This document shows positions 1 to 5,308 of a DNA stretch of 8,754 nucleotides, in pieces (the stretch's first letter is position 1; every line of letters starts with the position of its first letter). The DNA lies in contig DIFG01000036.1 in assembly GCA_002419025.1 (NCBI GenBank), positions 1-8,754 on the forward strand, in the 5' to 3' direction. Position numbers and translations under genes: made by a program. This stretch comes from Deltaproteobacteria bacterium UBA5754 (GTDB taxonomy: Bacteria; Desulfobacterota; Dissulfuribacteria; Dissulfuribacterales; UBA5754). A model generated the notes under the pieces. That model had not been told where the DNA came from. It worked only from the letters and a program-made list of their open reading frames with translations, and made no database searches.

Positions 1-42
1 TCCACACAAAATGACGAAGAACCTTATTTTTCCGACCCGGAC

Positions 43-516
43 CTACGCCATCTTCTGGCGTTTTTCCCTCTGTGCGTTCTCGAAAAGGGCGTGGAAATTC
101 ACGGGCTCCATGAGGAACGGAGGGAATCCTCCGTCGATGGTGGCCTGGGAGAGGATCTGGCGGGTGAAAGGAAAGAGATAGGTCGGGCAGTCCACGCCGA
201 GGACCCGTGGAAGATGCTCTTCGGGGATGTTTTTCAGGAGAAAGATGCCGGCGTGTTCTGCCTCGATGAGAAAAAGGGTCTTTTCGTCCGGCTTGTTCTT
301 GAGGTCGGCGGTGACGGTGAGGACGACCTCCCAGTGGTCGTTCTCAAGCTTATTGTGCTTAAGCCCGAGCTTGAGGTCGATTTTGGGTTCCTCGATCTTC
401 GCAAAGTAGATATCAGGGGCGTTTGGGTTTTCGAAGGAGAGATCCTTCAGGAACATCTTCTGGAGCCTGAAAACTGGGATCTCATTTTGTTGGGGCGGAG
501 CGGTTTTTTCAGTCAT
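43..516 (-). CDS. secB: Protein-export chaperone SecB
   Basis: SecB is a cytosolic homotetrameric chaperone that keeps precursor proteins unfolded and delivers them to SecA at the Sec translocon. The 157-residue product is close to the usual SecB length (about 155). Family signatures are visible: SFENPNAP near residue 32, a central beta-rich stretch with WEVVLTVTADL, then CPTYLFPFTRQ, GGFPPF and EPVNFHALF towards the C-terminus, matching the conserved CPxxLFPxxR and PVNFxALF regions of SecB. The frame stays open upstream to 834, but the ATG at 514-516 is chosen because AAGGA lies about eight bases before it and family similarity begins just after it; the upstream extension lies partly antisense-frame inside the regulator gene. 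It follows the response regulator by 76 bp on the same strand with no terminator seen between, so co-transcription is likely. Its pairing with a two-component system is unusual. Confidence 0.93.
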   Translation of the reverse strand: MTEKTAPPQQNEIPVFRLQKMFLKDLSFENPNAPDIYFAKIEEPKIDLKLGLKHNKLENDHWEVVLTVTADLKNKPDEKTLFLIEAEHAGIFLLKNIPEEHLPRVLGVDCPTYLFPFTRQILSQATIDGGFPPFLMEPVNFHALFENAQREKRQKMA

Positions 517-592
517 AAAGGCATCCTTTTTGCTGATTTTGAGGACAAAATTTACTGAACCATACCCTTCAGGGAACGGCTTCGCAAGGCGA

Positions 593-1933
593 TCAGGGTC
601 GTTTTTGCCCGCGCTTGATCTTATATTTGTCCATCTTGTAGCGTAGTGCCCGTTCGCTGATGCCAAGGGCATCAGCAGCCCGTGTCTGGACCCATCCGCT
701 CCTTTCAAGGGCTTCAAGGATAGCCGTCCTTTCCATGGCTGCCAGCCGTTCGTCCAGAATCCCATCAGGTCCGTCGGACGGGGTCTGCACCTCAGGCGGA
801 AGATCTGCAGGGCTGATGAGATGTCCCCGCGCAAGGGTGACCGAACGTTGGACGATATGCTCGAGTTCTCGGATGTTTCCGGGATACGGGTATCTCACCA
901 TGAGATCAAGGGCCTCAGGGGAGAATGCCGCGGGACGCATGGCATAGCGGGAGACAAAGAGATCGACGAGACGGGGTATATCCTCCTTCCGCTGCCGAAG
1001 GGGCGGGATCACGATCTCGAAGACGTTCACCCGATAGTAGAGGTCCTCCCGGAATTCCCCCTTTCCCGCCATGTCTTTGAGATTTCGGTTCGTGGCTGCG
1101 ACGACCCGCACGTCCACATCGATGGTCCTCTCCCCGCCTGTCCTCGTGAAGCGTTTCTCCTGAAGGGTCCGAAGGAGTTTGGGCTGGAGGGTGAGGGGGA
1201 GTTCGCCGATCTCGTCGAGGAAGATGGTCCCTGTGTGGGCTAGCTCGAAACGTCCACGCCTCTGGGAAACTGCACCGGTAAAGGCCCCCTTTTCGTGGCC
1301 GAAGAGCTCGCTTTCAAAGAGACCCTCGGGGATGGCGGCGCAGTTCACCTCGATGAAAGGACCCTCTCTTCGCGGACTCAACATGTGGATGAGGCGCGCG
1401 ACCAGTTCTTTTCCTGTTCCGGTCTCACCTCGGACGAGGACAGTCCAGGGTGTCTGGGCAACACGCCTGACCAGGGAAAGCACCTCTTTCATGGCCGGGC
1501 TCTCCGCCACAAAATCCATGGGGAGGGGCGCCTCGCGGGCGGTTTCTTCAACGCGTTTGGCATCCTCCTCGATAAAAAGGCGGTTCTCGACCTCCCTCAC
1601 CCGATCGAGAAGAGCGTCGAGATCCACGGGTTTTTCCAAGTAGTCGTCTGCCCCGAGTTTCATGACAGAAACAGCGGTTCCCACCTCTCCGTATGCGGTG
1701 ATCATGATGACCCGGACGAAGGGAGTGACCTCCTTGATGCGTTCGAGGACCTCCTTTCCCGAAAGCCCAGGCATCTTCTGATCGAGGAGGACGATCTGGA
1801 CCGGAGTCCTTGCGAAAAGGGCAAGGGCCGTCTCTCCGTCCGGTGCGGCAATCACCTCGTATCCGTGCCTCTCGAGAAAGCCCTGGAGGAGCTCCCGCTG
1901 GAGCGGTTCATCTTCGACGACGAGTATCTTCAT
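593..1933 (-). CDS. Sigma-54-dependent response regulator, NtrC family
   Basis: This cytoplasmic transcription activator is expected to be phosphorylated by the kinase encoded just upstream and to remodel RNA polymerase-sigma-54 at distant promoters. All three domains are intact in 446 residues. The receiver (1-120) has acidic pocket E7/D8, phospho-acceptor D51, T79 and K101. The AAA+ domain (about 140-370) has Walker A GETGTGKE at 169-176, the sigma-54 contact loop GAFTGA at 216-221, Walker B ending in FLDE at 238-241, and a later arginine-rich FREDLYYR segment. The C-terminus has a Fis-type helix-turn-helix (about 405-440, with RAADALGIS and RALRYKM). The start ATG overlaps the kinase stop as ATGA, and AGAGG lies seven bases before it, so translation is probably coupled. 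It is ZraR/NtrC/AtoC-like; the exact orthologue cannot be named from sequence alone, so no symbol is given. Confidence 0.97.
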   Translation of the reverse strand: MKILVVEDEPLQRELLQGFLERHGYEVIAAPDGETALALFARTPVQIVLLDQKMPGLSGKEVLERIKEVTPFVRVIMITAYGEVGTAVSVMKLGADDYLEKPVDLDALLDRVREVENRLFIEEDAKRVEETAREAPLPMDFVAESPAMKEVLSLVRRVAQTPWTVLVRGETGTGKELVARLIHMLSPRREGPFIEVNCAAIPEGLFESELFGHEKGAFTGAVSQRRGRFELAHTGTIFLDEIGELPLTLQPKLLRTLQEKRFTRTGGERTIDVDVRVVAATNRNLKDMAGKGEFREDLYYRVNVFEIVIPPLRQRKEDIPRLVDLFVSRYAMRPAAFSPEALDLMVRYPYPGNIRELEHIVQRSVTLARGHLISPADLPPEVQTPSDGPDGILDERLAAMERTAILEALERSGWVQTRAADALGISERALRYKMDKYKIKRGQKRP

Positions 1934-3549
1934 GAAGCAGCCTCTGTCTGGAAATCGGTGTTCTTGGGAAGGGGGTTTCGGGGGAGTCGGACTGTGACCA
2001 CGAATATATTCCCATCCCGGATGGATGCGGCAATGGTTCCACCGTGGGCCGAGACGATCCTGCGCGATATGGCAAGTCCGAGCCCAGTCCCCCGGGTCTT
2101 AGTGGTGAAATAGGGCTCGAACACCTGGGCGAGTTCGTCCGGTGCAGGCAGTAATCCCCTATTTTTCACCTGAAGAACGACATCGTCCATCTCATATTTT
2201 ACAGAGATGCTGATCGATCCGCCCCTGGACTCCGCCTCGGCCGCGTTTCTTAGAAGATTCACCACCACCTGCCTGAGAAGATCCCGGTCCGCCCGGATCA
2301 AGCACGGGACCGGGATTTCCCTCCTGATGACGAGGCGTTTTTCGTCAAGAACGTCCCCCAATGCTGCCTCGACATCCTCAAAAAGAAGATCAAGTCTCGT
2401 CTCCTGAAGATGAATCTTTGGGGTCCGTGCGTAGTCAAGGAGGTTCGAGACGATGCCGTTCGTCCTGGCGAGGGACTCCATGACTACTGAAATCAGCCGT
2501 CTATGGCCGGGCAGGAGCTCGTCCGCCTCCATGGAAAGGCGCTGAAGCCCCATGGACATGGCGTTCAAAGGATTTCGCACCTCATGGGCGATGGATGCAG
2601 CGGCGCGCCCGAGGGCCGCTTCCTCCCTCCTTTGGGAAAGCATTTTTTCATATTCCTCCACCTGGCTGAGATGGCTGGTCTGTTGCCTGTAGAGGAGCCA
2701 GGAGAGAATGGCGGCCGAGATGGCAAGGAGGCCCCCATAGAGCGCAAGATCACGGAAAAGGCCAGCGATCCTTTTTCGAAGGGGGGATGCGTCGAGGCCG
2801 AGGACGAGACCCCGATCTCCGATCCGGACAGTCACCTCGGCAACGGGTCTCCCATCACGATTCACAAAGGAGACCGGGACCTCCTGCCCGGCGGCCACTG
2901 GTTCCTCATCCACGACCTTGACAAAGGAGATGCCGTGAAGATGCGAGATGCCCAAGAGGACACGTTCGAGGCTGACCTCCCTGCGAAGCTCCTCGATATC
3001 CCGTCCCGGAACCCCTGTGACAATGCACCCCCCGCCGGGTAGGGTATGGATGAGCCTAATCTCGTGGCTGGCGGTGTCATGGATCAGGTCTTGCGATATG
3101 TCGCAACCTGTGACCTGGCGCGCCCAGCCTTCCGGTCCATCGACGAAGGTGCCGTCCTTACGTATGACGGCGACGCCCGAGAGCCCTGCCTCCAGGGCGA
3201 AGGCGGCGAGTTCGTGGGAATCAAAAGGCTCGACGGAATCGAGGTATGCGACGAATCGGGCGGTGTTTGTCAGAAAAAGCGAAAGGGTTTCGTCGATCAC
3301 TTCAGCGGACCGGATAGCCAAGCGGGCCTGGAGACCTACGATATCAGCTACGAGCCTGGCATGATCTCGGGCATCGGCCGTGAAGAGGGTCCGTGCGCGT
3401 GCGGCCTGGAGGAAAAAGTGGAAGAGGACGAAGGCGAAGAGGAGGCCGAAGACGAGAAGATTCCCTTTCCAGAGGGAGAATCCAGACTGAGGCCTGCCGG
3501 GATGCCCTTTGTCAGCGGCCATGTCTCCCCCCGTGGCCGCTGCCTCCAC
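1930..3549 (-). CDS. Membrane sensor histidine kinase (ZraS/NtrB-like)
   Basis: The likely partner of the adjacent regulator: it senses a periplasmic or membrane signal, autophosphorylates on histidine and transfers phosphate. In 539 residues, TM1 is about 30-49, a periplasmic sensor region 50-267 (with C149 and C175, a possible disulfide), TM2 about 268-287, a short coiled linker with no room for a HAMP domain, the H-box AHEVRNPLN with H322, and an HATPase_c domain with N-box NLLRNAAEA (N435), FEPYFTTK (477-484) and GTGLGLAI (487-494). The G1 box is atypical: the usual adenine-contacting Asp is Asn463 and the GxGI part is replaced by RGLLPAP. The start is uncertain: GTG at 3547-3549 gives a 38-bp overlap with the preceding gene; ATG at 3520-3522, after a G-rich GGGGGGAG run, gives an 11-bp overlap. 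Topology resembles ZraS; the ligand cannot be inferred. Confidence 0.95.
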   Translation of the reverse strand: MEAAATGGDMAADKGHPGRPQSGFSLWKGNLLVFGLLFAFVLFHFFLQAARARTLFTADARDHARLVADIVGLQARLAIRSAEVIDETLSLFLTNTARFVAYLDSVEPFDSHELAAFALEAGLSGVAVIRKDGTFVDGPEGWARQVTGCDISQDLIHDTASHEIRLIHTLPGGGCIVTGVPGRDIEELRREVSLERVLLGISHLHGISFVKVVDEEPVAAGQEVPVSFVNRDGRPVAEVTVRIGDRGLVLGLDASPLRKRIAGLFRDLALYGGLLAISAAILSWLLYRQQTSHLSQVEEYEKMLSQRREEAALGRAAASIAHEVRNPLNAMSMGLQRLSMEADELLPGHRRLISVVMESLARTNGIVSNLLDYARTPKIHLQETRLDLLFEDVEAALGDVLDEKRLVIRREIPVPCLIRADRDLLRQVVVNLLRNAAEAESRGGSISISVKYEMDDVVLQVKNRGLLPAPDELAQVFEPYFTTKTRGTGLGLAISRRIVSAHGGTIAASIRDGNIFVVTVRLPRNPLPKNTDFQTEAAS

Positions 3550-3985
3550 GGCCGAATCCCCCGCCCTGCATCCCTCCGTTTTCGTGCCATTGCGGAGAGG
3601 CGCCCCTCATTATCCGCTCGCGTACACCCGTCCGGTCTTTTCCGCAGGTAAACCGGGAGGGAGAAACGATCCTATGGGCCCTTGGAAGGCCATCCGGGGT
3701 CTCCGGGCCGCTCAAACGGACGCGCACAGCCTCTCCGGGAGTAAGATCCTCGGGCATCCCCCCTTTTTCTGCCTGGATGCTGATTTCTTGCCCGGCAGCG
3801 TACTCACCTGCAGGGTGATCGACCCTCAGGACAAAGATCCCTGCTTCATGGTCGACGGATTCGACCGTGCCGAAAAGACACGTTTCCTCTCCTTTTGCGG
3901 GGCAGTCCACCAAGAAAAAAATGACTGCGGCCATGCCCGCTATAAAGATCTTCAGGAGGTGAGTAAGGTCGAATGAAATCTGCAT
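3512..3985 (-). CDS. Small exported protein, OB-like core, Gly/His-rich tail
   Basis: I do not recognise a named gene. The 157-residue product has a hydrophobic N-terminal segment (about 10-26) ending in a possible cleavage site C28-P-A30, so it is exported or anchored with its body in the periplasm. Residues 37-100 are rich in beta strands with a GTVESVD start and a GEAVRVRLSG end, a pattern like small OB-fold proteins of the DUF5666 type; that assignment is tentative. The last about 22 residues are Gly-, Arg- and His-rich and could bind metal. The ATG at 3983-3985 is used; an in-frame GTG lies at 3992-3994, and neither has a clear ribosome binding site. The stop lies inside the N-terminal coding region of the kinase. 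Being first in the kinase-regulator operon, it could be an accessory sensor or a target, by analogy to other two-component loci with periplasmic partners; this is inference. Confidence 0.8.
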   Translation of the reverse strand: MQISFDLTHLLKIFIAGMAAVIFFLVDCPAKGEETCLFGTVESVDHEAGIFVLRVDHPAGEYAAGQEISIQAEKGGMPEDLTPGEAVRVRLSGPETPDGLPRAHRIVSPSRFTCGKDRTGVRERIMRGASPQWHENGGMQGGGFGRGGSGHGGRHGR

Positions 3986-4020
3986 CACGCCCACATTATC
4001 AGATGAAAAACCGTTTGAAA

Positions 4021-4039
4021 AACAAGAAATTTGCTTGTT
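4021..4039. promoter_or_regulatory. 19-bp dyad upstream of the kinase operon
   Basis: AACAAG and CTTGTT form perfect 6-bp arms around a 7-bp AT centre; eight of nine base pairs of the 19-bp site are symmetric. It lies 35 bp before the ATG at 3985, between that gene and the upstream terminator, where the promoter of the four-gene unit should be. It could be a regulator binding site or a small leader hairpin. No convincing -10/-35 pair was found beside it. Confidence 0.4.
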
Positions 4040-4071
4040 CTATAGCCGACGCCATCCCACTCTAGGCCGTC

Positions 4072-4106
4072 AAAAAAGGCCGGTCATCTCATCGATGCCG
4101 GCCTTT
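4072..4106 (-). terminator. Rho-independent terminator of the small-protein genes
   Basis: Read on the minus strand, AAAGGCCGG and CCGGCCTTT form a perfect 9-bp stem that extends through CATC/GATG with one bulged base, followed by a run of six T. It lies 60 bp past the stop of the gene at 4167-4610 and before the kinase operon, so it should end transcription of the 4167-5000 genes and makes the kinase operon a separate unit. The A run on the other side gives it some symmetry, but no plus-strand gene needs it. Confidence 0.85.
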
Positions 4107-4119
4107 ATCCGTTTATCGT

Positions 4120-4136
4120 CCCCGTTTTCATCGGGG
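4120..4136. repeat. Short inverted repeat next to the terminator
   Basis: CCCCG and CGGGG are perfect 5-bp arms around a 7-base loop, between the stop at 4167 and the terminator hairpin. It has no T tract of its own on either strand. It could stabilise the 3' end of the transcript as an extra stem before the terminator, or be chance. Confidence 0.35.
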
Positions 4137-4166
4137 CGGAAATGGGGGCGAAGTCATTCCTCAGGC

Positions 4167-4610
4167 TTACTGGGTTCTGCAATCCCCCATCCGGCAAGGC
4201 TTTCTCCAGAGGGGCCGGCCGGTCTCCGCGTCCCGAAGGACTATGGTCGCGTCCCCAACCGTCACAGATGTGGCGATGAGCTTCGTCGTTCCGTCGCTGA
4301 AGGTTGTCTCGACGGCCTCCACAGCCACGGTCTCGCCGATACCAGGCCGGACGACATTCTGTTCCTGCCAGTAGGGCAGGGGGCCGAAACCGTAAACAGT
4401 CGTAATTCCCGAGCCGGTGTCTATGCCGATCCCTTGTCCGGGCGTCCCGATGGAGGCGATCGTCCCGGTAACGGTCATGGGGGTCCCTTGTGTTACGGCC
4501 GACACCGGACAGGGTTGGGTGCAGTCACCCATGCCCCTCCAAGCGAGGGCCTCGTTTCCAGCGGTCAGGCCGCCGATGACCAAGAGCGTTGCGATGACTT
4601 TTCTGATCAT
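4167..4610 (-). CDS. Exported OB-like protein with paired MGDC cysteine motifs
   Basis: I do not recognise a named gene. The 147-residue product has a clean signal peptide: positive MIRK, hydrophobic core to about residue 18, and likely cleavage after ALA at 21-23, so it is periplasmic or secreted. The mature region 45-130 alternates short beta strands (VTGTIASIG, GITTVYGFGPLPYW, GETVAVEAVETTF, KLIATSVTVG), consistent with a small OB-type barrel. It is flanked by two similar cysteine clusters, MGDCTQPC (27-34) and CRMGDC (139-144), which could form disulfides or bind metal or a cofactor. The start is secure: AAAGGAG lies about eight bases before the ATG. It sits 87 bp downstream of the 100-residue exported protein gene and 60 bp before a strong terminator, so the two probably share a transcript. 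Its GT-I/V-S-I opening and GE-V-V ending recall the exported protein at 3512-3985, suggesting distant paralogy. Confidence 0.85.
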   Translation of the reverse strand: MIRKVIATLLVIGGLTAGNEALAWRGMGDCTQPCPVSAVTQGTPMTVTGTIASIGTPGQGIGIDTGSGITTVYGFGPLPYWQEQNVVRPGIGETVAVEAVETTFSDGTTKLIATSVTVGDATIVLRDAETGRPLWRKPCRMGDCRTQ

Positions 4611-4626
4611 GACATTTTCTCCTTTC

Positions 4627-4644
4627 TGGATATGGATGTGGATG
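4627..4644. repeat. Three tandem TGGATR hexamers
   Basis: TGGATA, TGGATG and TGGATG lie head to tail, just upstream of the ribosome binding site of the gene at 4167-4610 and therefore in its leader. A three-unit repeat this short may be chance or slippage; it is recorded because it sits in the leader and might alter translation if it varies in copy number. Confidence 0.4.
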
Positions 4645-4697
4645 TTTTTTGATGCCTAATTAGACAATTACCAGCAGATTTTTCAGACGAATCCTTA

Positions 4698-5000
4698 TCA
4701 CCTCCCTCCCCGATGCCGCTTCATCGAACCCTGGCCTGAAACCTGTGAACTTTTGTTTTGCTGCCCGCCTCGGACCTTGCCGCTGTACTGGCTCCTCTCT
4801 TCCGGAGTCATGTCCTGTACCCGTTTCTGCCATTCGCTGCGGAATGCGTTCCTCTCCTCTTCTGTCACGTTTTGCATGGTTCCGCGCATGGAGGAAAGCT
4901 CCTCATTTGAGTACCCGCTGTAATCAGCCGCCCCAGATAATAGGGGAAAGGCAACCAGCCCTGCGACGATTCCTGAAACCAATCCTTTCCTTGCGTTCAT
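4698..5000 (-). CDS. Small periplasmic charged helical protein
   Basis: The 100-residue product has a signal peptide (MNARK, hydrophobic 7-21, cleavage near the AA at 24-25), giving a mature protein of about 75 residues without cysteine. The mature part is strongly charged and probably all helical, with YSNEELSSMRGT, EEERNAFRSEW and KRVQDMTPEER, followed by a basic Gly/Gln/Ser-rich tail ending HRGGR. The pattern resembles small periplasmic families such as DUF1104 or the Spy/CpxP/ZraP-like chaperones, but the LTxxQ motif of Spy/CpxP is absent, so no family is claimed. The ATG at 4998-5000 is preferred because GGAGG lies seven bases before it and it gives a normal signal peptide; an in-frame ATG at 5034-5036 would add 12 residues ahead of it. 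It is the first minus-strand gene left of the divergent intergenic region and probably precedes the OB-like gene in one transcript. Confidence 0.85.
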   Translation of the reverse strand: MNARKGLVSGIVAGLVAFPLLSGAADYSGYSNEELSSMRGTMQNVTEEERNAFRSEWQKRVQDMTPEERSQYSGKVRGGQQNKSSQVSGQGSMKRHRGGR

Positions 5001-5034
5001 GAGAGACCTCCAGATGTTATTTTTTTTGGGGTGC

Positions 5035-5062
5035 ATTGAAAAATTGTCCTTTATTTTTCAAT
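5035..5062. promoter_or_regulatory. Perfect 10-bp inverted repeat before the small protein gene
   Basis: ATTGAAAAAT and ATTTTTCAAT are exact reverse complements separated by 8 bases. The site ends 35 bp before the chosen ATG at 4998-5000. As DNA it could be an operator covering the promoter of that gene; as RNA it would be a weak AU stem in the 5' leader. It overlaps the alternative start ATG at 5034-5036, which is another reason to doubt that start. Confidence 0.5.
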
Positions 5063-5071
5063 ATATTCTGG

Positions 5072-5092
5072 ATGCCGGATCAAGTCCGGCAT
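5072..5092. repeat. GC-rich palindromic element, REP-like
   Basis: ATGCCGGA and TCCGGCAT are perfect 8-bp arms around the loop TCAAG, within a GG...ATGACG context. From memory, very similar GGATGCCGG-TCAAG-CCGGCATGAC hairpins occur as dispersed intergenic repeats in several proteobacterial genomes, so a REP-like element is the best reading. There is only one copy in this window. It has no T tract and is not a typical terminator. Confidence 0.55.
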
Positions 5093-5129
5093 GACGAGTC
5101 TGGGACTTTTACATATCCATCAGTCTGTT

Positions 5130-5174
5130 ATTATTCAATAATGATGCCAATAATTTTTTGTTTTATTTCAATAA
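5130..5174. promoter_or_regulatory. Two AT-rich palindromes with a shared core
   Basis: ATTATT-C-AATAAT (5130-5142) is a perfect palindrome, and TTATT-TC-AATAA (5163-5174) is nearly the same with one more central base. Start to start they are about 33 bp apart, roughly three helical turns, and 90-135 bp before the expected start of transcription from the candidate sigma-54 promoter, a distance typical for enhancer sites of NtrC-family activators. Function is inferred from position only, and AT-rich sequence easily forms such palindromes. Confidence 0.35.
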
Positions 5175-5220
5175 GTTATTAGAAGTTTTTTGTGGTTTTG
5201 TCCGACGATTTCCGTCTGTC

Positions 5221-5236
5221 TCGACAAAAACGTCGA
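5221..5236. repeat. TCGAC/GTCGA dyad
   Basis: Perfect 5-bp arms flank AAAAAC immediately upstream of the candidate promoter. It could be an operator half-site pair; alone it is weak evidence. Confidence 0.25.
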
Positions 5237-5240
5237 CCTG

Positions 5241-5256
5241 TGGGACAGGGCTTGCG
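5241..5256 (+). promoter_or_regulatory. Candidate sigma-54 promoter of the protease gene
   Basis: TGGGAC, five bases, then TTGCG gives the diagnostic GG-N10-GC spacing (GG at 5242-5243, GC at 5254-5255) and matches the TGGCAC-N5-TTGCW consensus at nine of eleven defined bases. Transcription would start near 5267, about 42 bases before the ATG at 5309. It lies near a gene for a sigma-54 activator. An overlapping sigma-70 reading exists: GGGACA (5242-5247), 17-base spacer, TATCAT (5265-5270). GTGGGAC (5240-5246) and GTCCCAC (5272-5278) also form an inverted repeat around this core. Confidence 0.5.
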
Positions 5257-5308
5257 AAGTTCGGTATCATAGTCCCACCTTCCCGAACAAAATGACTAGG
5301 GCATCCCC

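Larger units (their letters stand above)
5001..5308. other. 308-bp divergent intergenic region
   Basis: No gene is seen here. The left two thirds is AT-rich and unlike the flanking GC-rich coding sequence. It contains, left to right, a perfect 10-bp inverted repeat (5035-5062), a GC-rich hairpin resembling a dispersed palindromic element (5072-5092), two AT-rich palindromes with a shared TTATT-CAATAA core (5130-5142 and 5163-5174), a TCGAC/GTCGA dyad (5221-5236) and a candidate sigma-54 promoter (5241-5256). It must hold promoters for the leftward small exported proteins and for the rightward protease-ATPase pair. Confidence 0.75.

Noticed and set aside
1..42. Possible end of another gene or terminator left of secB
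   Set aside because: Too short to support a gene, and no stem with a T tract is visible on the minus strand.
517..834. Upstream extension of the SecB reading frame by 106 codons
   Set aside because: It overlaps the regulator gene, has no SecB-like content, and a good ribosome binding site precedes the internal ATG at 514-516.
1295..2113. Long plus-strand open frame (272 codons) opposite the regulator and kinase
   Set aside because: It is a GC-rich antisense shadow of two genes with complete, conserved domains; its translation shows no domain.
3896..3910. Lipoprotein signal at LVDC of the exported protein 3512-3985
   Set aside because: Asp before the Cys does not fit the lipobox, which needs a small residue there; a Sec signal peptide or anchor is more likely.
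4044..4059. Minus-strand GG-N10-GC as a sigma-54 promoter for the kinase operon
   Set aside because: Spacing fits but TGGGAT and CGGCT match the consensus poorly, notably lacking the TT of TTGC.
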